NCBI GenBank assembly: GCA_023406965.1
Contig: JAEXTI010000023.1
Location: forward strand, 1-8,921
Source of the DNA: Chloroflexota bacterium
Lineage (GTDB): Bacteria; Chloroflexota; Anaerolineae; Anaerolineales; Anaerolineaceae
DNA length: 8,921 nt
Direction: 5' to 3'
Positions 5,629-8,921 of this stretch are shown here, one piece after another; the first letter of the stretch is position 1; each line of letters starts with the position of its first letter. The notes beneath the pieces were generated by a model that worked only from the letters and a program-made list of their open reading frames with translations, did not search any database and was not told where the DNA came from. The translations under genes and the position numbers were made by a program.

Positions 5629-7827
5629 CTATTCTTCCAGTAAGTCGGAGGTGTTCAGTTGGGGGAAAATCCGTGTGAAAATCCGAACAATTTTCGGGTC
5701 AAAAAGGATCCCGGATTGGGATTGCAGATAGTTGAGCGCTTCTTCAGGGGTGTATTTTTGCGCGCGGTAGGGGCGGTCGTTGGTTAGAGCATCATAGACG
5801 TCGGCGACGGCGAAGATGCGCGCCAGGAGGGGGATTTCCTCAGCACGCAACCCATGGGGATAGCCGCTGCCATCCCAGCGTTCGTGGTGGTTGACCACGA
5901 CCGGCAGCGCGTCGTGAAGTTCGGTGACCACTTGAATGATCTGCCCGCCGATGAGCGAGTGACGGCGCATGATTTCCCATTCGGCGCTGTCGAGGGCGCC
6001 TTTCTTGAGCAAAATGGTGTCGCTGATGCCCACTTTACCGATATCGTGGAGAATGGCGCCACGCTTCAGCGCTTTTAGATCCGGGGCGGGTAAGGCGATT
6101 TGGCGACCGATGGCAAGGGCAATGCGCGTGACCCGCAAGGTGTGTAGTTCGGTCTCATGATCGCGGGCATCCAGGGCCTTGGTGAGGGCCAGGAGGGTTT
6201 GGTCGTAGGATAGGTCCAACTGGGTGTAGGCGCGGGATATTTCGCTGGCTTGCTGGCGCGTCTCTGACAGAAGGATGGAGCGCTCGAGGGCAACCGAGGA
6301 TTGGTTGATGAGGATGCGGATTTCATCCACGGGGCGGTGCGAGGAACTGTTGTCGTTGGTCATGGAAAGCCAGAGGGCGCCGTAACAGCGGCGTTGTGTC
6401 TGGATGGGAATGGCGATGAGGGAATACTGCGGGTCGATCACCTGGTAAGCGATCTGACGAGTGCGCATCACTTCCTGGATGATTTCCAGCGGGTGGTCGA
6501 AAGAGGCCGCGTTGAGGGGGAAGTGCACGCTGGCTTCAATGCGGTTGTCTTCGGAATACAACACCAGGCCGCAGGTTTCGGCCTGGAAGATGCGGAAGGC
6601 GGTGCGGGCAATGGCCTGGGCGGCTGTGTTGAGGTTGTCGGCTTCGGTGATGCGCAGGCTGAGGTCATTGAGCAACTGCGTGGTACGCAGCATGGAGCGA
6701 ACTTCCTGGTCGAGCAGGCAACGTTCCAGAGCGGTAGCGGAGTGCATGGCGAGCAGGTTCATGAGGAACCCTTCGCGCTCAGTGAATCCGGCACCGGTTT
6801 TCTTGCCGAAAGCCAGGATTAATCCCAGGGGCTCGCCGTTGATTTGAATGGGGCAAGCCAGCATGGTGCGCAGCTCAGAGCGGTCCAGGGTCAGGTGGGC
6901 GGTGCGCTGGTCGCGGCGGGTGTCGCGAATGCGAAATGGGCTTGCTGCCCGCGAGGTTTCGGATAAGAATTGCAGCGGCGAGGTGCGAATGGATTGGAAT
7001 AGATAGGGAGCCTTGCCGGACGTGCGCATTTGCCATTCGTGCTGGTCAAAGGAGGCCACCAGGACGAAGTGGTTGTTGAGGATGGAGCGGGCAATTTCGG
7101 CAATGCGGGTGAGGAGGTTGTTGGCTTCGCTGATGGACGAAAGGGAGGCTGCTTCTCGCGAAAGGGCGGTAAGCTCCTGGTTGTAACGGGATATATCCCA
7201 GTTGTCGAGCAGGTGAGCGCCGATAATTTCGATGAAAGGGATATCCATCGCATCGAATTTATCTTCTGCCGGATCTGCCAGCAGGATGCCGCCCTCTAAA
7301 TGACCGTTGAAGATCAACGGAACGAACATCTCTGAGAGGAATATTTGGGAGCCGATTTCGAGAGGCTGAACCTCTTTGATGTTGGGCTGGCGGATGAGGG
7401 TTTTGTGAGCGCGAATGGCCCGGCCGGTGAGTTCGTTTGAGTAGAAGTGACGGCAGTTGGGAGGGATGAAGCTGGCATCAGGTCCGGCGGAAGCCAGGGC
7501 GACCAGTGCTTGCTCGGTGGGCGAATGGACCATGACAGAGACTAAGCCACAGTTCAAGTTTCGCTGGAGCATGGCAGCCGTGATTTGAGCACTGACCGGT
7601 TGCTCGGTGACGTTCTCGAGCTGACGGTCATATTCACTAATTTCGTGCAGGCGCTGGTTTTGGCTGCGTTCGTTGGCGAGCATCCGGTTTAGTTCCCGGA
7701 TTTGCTTTTCATAATCGGCCACAGATGGAAGCGCCGACTGTTCGAGAGGGGAAGCGTCGGAAGCATTAGCAAAGCCTGGTTTCCCGGCCAATTTGGCCTG
7801 GTGTGAAATAAGGTTAATTTCCGTCAC
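5629..7827 (-). CDS. Multi-GAF HD-GYP cyclic-di-GMP phosphodiesterase
   Basis: A 732-residue soluble protein with no membrane segment. Residues about 36-72 look coiled-coil, followed by three GAF-like sensory domains (about 76-210, 226-370, 384-515), a helical linker (515-545) and an HD-GYP domain (about 545-728) expected to hydrolyse c-di-GMP. Catalytic and metal-binding residues seen: Glu558 and His562 in HETELHTLRV, His594-Asp595 with Lys598 in ILHDIGKVG, His623 in RRHSLIGG, His647-His648 in NHHERWDGSGYP (GYP at 655-657), and Asp676 in VADVYDA. Ligand set and spacing fit the trinuclear HD-GYP class. The start is GTG at 7827, with AGGA 6 nt upstream; an ATG 7 nt earlier is out of frame. It is the first gene of a two-gene unit with the GGDEF protein. 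GAF ligands cannot be predicted. Confidence 0.94.
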   Translation of the reverse strand: MTEINLISHQAKLAGKPGFANASDASPLEQSALPSVADYEKQIRELNRMLANERSQNQRLHEISEYDRQLENVTEQPVSAQITAAMLQRNLNCGLVSVMVHSPTEQALVALASAGPDASFIPPNCRHFYSNELTGRAIRAHKTLIRQPNIKEVQPLEIGSQIFLSEMFVPLIFNGHLEGGILLADPAEDKFDAMDIPFIEIIGAHLLDNWDISRYNQELTALSREAASLSSISEANNLLTRIAEIARSILNNHFVLVASFDQHEWQMRTSGKAPYLFQSIRTSPLQFLSETSRAASPFRIRDTRRDQRTAHLTLDRSELRTMLACPIQINGEPLGLILAFGKKTGAGFTEREGFLMNLLAMHSATALERCLLDQEVRSMLRTTQLLNDLSLRITEADNLNTAAQAIARTAFRIFQAETCGLVLYSEDNRIEASVHFPLNAASFDHPLEIIQEVMRTRQIAYQVIDPQYSLIAIPIQTQRRCYGALWLSMTNDNSSSHRPVDEIRILINQSSVALERSILLSETRQQASEISRAYTQLDLSYDQTLLALTKALDARDHETELHTLRVTRIALAIGRQIALPAPDLKALKRGAILHDIGKVGISDTILLKKGALDSAEWEIMRRHSLIGGQIIQVVTELHDALPVVVNHHERWDGSGYPHGLRAEEIPLLARIFAVADVYDALTNDRPYRAQKYTPEEALNYLQSQSGILFDPKIVRIFTRIFPQLNTSDLLEE

Positions 7828-7876
7828 TCCCCATCCTAATGTTAAAAAAATTCTAGCGAATTCGATACCTGTACTA

Positions 7877-7906
7877 ATTGTATAGAGGTAACTACTTAGA
7901 GGTTAA
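7877..7906 (-). promoter_or_regulatory. Candidate promoter of the c-di-GMP gene pair
   Basis: Read on the minus strand, TTAACC (7906-7901) is a 4/6 match to the -35 consensus. It lies 18 bp from TACAAT (7882-7877), a 5/6 match to the -10. Transcription would start near 7870, giving a leader of about 43 nt before the GTG at 7827. The -35 falls inside the left arm of the palindromic element at 7888-7997. A second possible -10, TAGAAT (7855-7850), lies nearer the gene but lacks a -35. Confidence 0.35.
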
Positions 7907-7997
7907 GGAAAGTTGCCTAATTTTAGGTGTGTGTGGGGTGCGAAGTACCCCACACACCTCAAATTCGGGCCTCTTCCACCTCTGGCTAAGTAGTCAC
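7888..7997. mobile_element. MITE-like palindromic element with IS66-style ends
   Basis: A 110-bp imperfect palindrome with no coding capacity. The left end reads GTAACTACTTAG (7888-7899) and the inverted right end GTGACTACTTAG (7997-7986), 11 of 12 identical. The arms continue to match inward with small gaps (AGAGGT/GGAA and AATTT-AGGTGTGTG blocks) and meet in a strong central stem. It is flanked by near-perfect 8-bp direct repeats, GTATAGAG (7880-7887) and GTATAAAG (7998-8005). From family knowledge, IS66 elements typically end in GTAA and duplicate 8 bp of target, so this could be a non-autonomous IS66-derived insertion. The resemblance is an inference; it might instead be a palindromic intergenic repeat or a structured RNA. 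Confidence 0.5.
7929..7957. other. Central hairpin of the palindromic element
   Basis: GTGTGTGGGGT (7929-7939) pairs perfectly with ACCCCACACAC (7947-7957) around a 7-nt loop. Outward the match continues with a 2-nt bulge and one mismatch to AATTT (7919-7923) against AAATT (7961-7965). No T-run follows on either strand, so it does not look like a standard intrinsic terminator, although it would fold strongly in RNA or single-stranded DNA. Confidence 0.75.
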
Positions 7998-8011
7998 GTA
8001 TAAAGAAGCAT

Positions 8012-8032
8012 AACATACCCCTTGGGGATGTT
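8012..8032. other. Short hairpin-forming inverted repeat
   Basis: AACAT (8012-8016) and CCCC (8018-8021) pair with GGGG (8024-8027) and ATGTT (8028-8032), with one bulged A at 8017. The plus strand is followed by an A-run (8034-8043 region), not a T-run, so it is not a terminator for plus-strand transcripts. Function unknown. Confidence 0.5.
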
Positions 8033-8056
8033 CAATAAAAAAAGCGTTTCGGTTTC

Positions 8057-8072
8057 GTAACAAATTTGTTAC
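8057..8072. promoter_or_regulatory. Perfect 16-bp palindrome, candidate operator
   Basis: GTAACAAATTTGTTAC is identical to its own reverse complement over 16 bp, with half-site GTAACA. It sits about 115 bp upstream of the -10 of the purine nucleoside phosphorylase gene and about 230 bp upstream of the c-di-GMP genes. Perfect dyads of this size often bind dimeric repressors or activators. I do not recognise the site as that of a known regulator. Its right half also overlaps the start of the decayed repeat arm at 8068, so part of the symmetry may derive from that. Confidence 0.4.
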
Positions 8073-8110
8073 TATTCAGTCAGAGGTGAAAGAAGCTTGA
8101 ATTTGAGGCG
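8068..8110 (+). repeat. Third, degenerate copy of the palindromic element's arm
   Basis: Starting GTTACTATTCAG, this stretch aligns with the right arm of the 7888-7997 element read on the minus strand (7997-7955). Over the last 30 bases (8081-8110 against 7984-7955 reversed) 25 of 30 positions are identical by eye, including CAGAGGTG and GAATTTGAGG, and the first 12 bases match at 9 positions. No inverted partner follows it, so it is a solitary arm: a decayed or truncated second insertion, or a repeated regulatory unit. Confidence 0.5.
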
Positions 8111-8186
8111 ATTAAAGCCTACTGATCACCACTGTCCACAGTTTGGCGCAGCGCTATCCCCGCCTGAAGCCAGCCTGCTTTTCTTT

Positions 8187-8194
8187 GATATAAT
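8187..8194 (+). promoter_or_regulatory. Extended -10 promoter of the purine nucleoside phosphorylase gene
   Basis: TATAAT (8189-8194) is a perfect -10 and is preceded by TG plus one base (8186-8188), the extended -10 form that tolerates a poor -35. The -35 region (about 8165-8171) indeed has no good match. Transcription should start near 8201, giving a leader of about 70 nt. The leader can form a small stem, CAGAG (8212-8216) with CTCTG (8227-8231). No purine riboswitch consensus is seen. Confidence 0.65.
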
Positions 8195-8270
8195 GAGAGA
8201 AGCCGGCGCTGCAGAGCACAAAACAACTCTGTAATACCACCCGGTTGTCCCTGATACTGTGGAGGAAACC

Positions 8271-8921
8271 ATGCCAGAATTCTTGACGCTTGAACAAATT
8301 GACCAAGCGGTAGATGCTATTCGCGCGAAGACTTCTTTGATTCCTAGGGTTGGGATGATCCTCGGGTCGGGGTTGAGCGGCCTGGCCGATTTGGTGGAGG
8401 AGCCGCAGATTGTGCCCTATACCGATATCCCGTTCTGGCGGATTTCGACCGTTCAAGGGCACGCTGGACGCCTGGTGCTTGGGACTCTGGAAGGTGTTCC
8501 GGTGATGGTGCTGCAAGGCCGCACACACTTCTATGAAGGCTACTCGATGTCCGAAATCACCTTGCCGGTGCGGGTGATGAAGCGCCTGGGGGCCGAATTC
8601 TTGATTTTGACGAATGCGGCTGGGGCGATCAACCCTGATTTTGAACCGGGGGATGTCATGTTGATCACCGATCACCTGGCTTTGGTGGCGATGATGGGTT
8701 TCAACCCGCTGCGCGGGCCGAACCTGGACGAGTTTGGGCCGCGCTTTCCGGACATGAGCCAGACGTATGATCGCGAATTGGGGAATATTACCCGGCAAAC
8801 CGCCAAAAAAGCAGGGCTGTTGCTGCGAGAAGGGGTATATGCAGGCCTGTCGGGGCCTTCGTTTGAAAGTCCTGCCGATTTACGCTTCTTGCGCGCGGTG
8901 GGGGCAGACGCGGTGGGGATG
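8271..8921 (+). CDS. punA: Purine nucleoside phosphorylase, trimeric type (3' end outside window)
   Basis: The open frame runs from ATG 8271 to the window end, giving 217 residues of a family that is usually about 270-290 long. The enzyme splits inosine or guanosine with phosphate into base and ribose-1-phosphate for purine salvage. Seen in order: MILGSGLSGLAD (29-40, phosphate loop with Ser33), QGHAGRLVLG (62-71) with His64, LQGRTHFYEGY (81-91) with Arg84, His86 and Tyr88, LTNAAGAIN (113-121), GDVMLITDHL (127-136), and GLSGPSFESPADLRFLR (192-208) with Glu199 for purine recognition. The visible part ends at Met217 of GADAVGM, so the residue that separates 6-oxopurine from broader specificity is not visible. 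GGAGG at 8261-8265 lies 5 nt before the ATG, and a strong extended -10 promoter lies upstream. It is divergent from the c-di-GMP genes. Confidence 0.95.
   Translation, partial: MPEFLTLEQIDQAVDAIRAKTSLIPRVGMILGSGLSGLADLVEEPQIVPYTDIPFWRISTVQGHAGRLVLGTLEGVPVMVLQGRTHFYEGYSMSEITLPVRVMKRLGAEFLILTNAAGAINPDFEPGDVMLITDHLALVAMMGFNPLRGPNLDEFGPRFPDMSQTYDRELGNITRQTAKKAGLLLREGVYAGLSGPSFESPADLRFLRAVGADAVGM

Noticed and set aside
7919..7965. Intrinsic terminator
   Set aside because: The stem is strong but neither strand has a T-run after it, and it lies upstream of both divergent genes, where no transcript needs to end.
8030..8060. Very short open frame (ATG at 8028, about 10 codons)
   Set aside because: There is no convincing ribosome site spacing and it starts inside a hairpin; nothing suggests a real leader peptide.
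8131..8142. ACTGTCCACAGT, resembling a DnaA box with dyad symmetry
   Set aside because: It matches the DnaA consensus TTATCCACA at only 7 of 9 positions and stands alone, so it is not evidence for a replication origin.
8195..8270. Possible purine riboswitch upstream of the nucleoside phosphorylase
   Set aside because: The leader lacks the conserved purine-aptamer stem and loop sequences and is too short for aptamer plus expression platform.
8154..8798. 214-codon minus-strand open frame opposite the purine nucleoside phosphorylase
   Set aside because: The plus strand encodes an unmistakable phosphorylase with all active-site motifs; the antisense frame is a shadow.

Overview
The window reads as an ordinary bacterial chromosome segment with GC-rich coding DNA and one AT-rich, structure-filled intergenic stretch near the right end. 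Gene content, frequent TTG/GTG starts after good Shine-Dalgarno sites, and the style of the multi-GAF c-di-GMP proteins are compatible with Chloroflexota (Anaerolineae-like). That assignment is an inference from general resemblance, not from a marker gene. No phage genes, CRISPR array, tRNA, rRNA or intact transposase is visible.

Left part (1-979): the C-terminal end of a membrane protein (1-153) is followed 1 nt later by a small four-helix membrane protein (155-487). A GNAT acetyltransferase (494-979) converges on them from the minus strand. A 62-bp divergent intergenic region separates the acetyltransferase from a plus-strand cluster.

Central plus-strand cluster (1042-4057): a DUF123/GIY-YIG-like (Uri superfamily) putative nuclease, lipoprotein signal peptidase (lspA), a RluA/RluD-type 23S rRNA pseudouridine synthase that overlaps lspA by 4 nt, and a low-specificity L-threonine aldolase. 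Gaps are 33, -4 and 29 bp, so they probably form one operon. The pairing of lspA with the pseudouridine synthase is common in bacteria.

Minus-strand signalling pair (4063-7827): a soluble coiled-coil/GAF/HD-GYP c-di-GMP phosphodiesterase is followed, with no intergenic base, by a six-helix membrane protein with GAF and GGDEF (GGEEF) domains. One transcript would therefore encode a c-di-GMP degrader and a c-di-GMP maker, each with its own sensory input. All metal ligands known for a trinuclear HD-GYP site are present, and the cyclase lacks the usual RxxD inhibitory site.

Intergenic region 7828-8270: a 110-bp imperfect palindrome (7888-7997) has ends starting GTAACTACTTAG / GTGACTACTTAG and near-perfect 8-bp flanking direct repeats. 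It looks like a small non-autonomous (MITE-like) element with IS66-style ends. A third, decayed copy of its arm lies at 8068-8110. Also present are a perfect 16-bp palindrome (8057-8072), a short hairpin (8012-8032), and a strong extended -10 promoter (8187-8194) for the last gene.

Right end (8271-8921): a trimeric-type purine nucleoside phosphorylase gene, cut by the window edge after about 217 codons.
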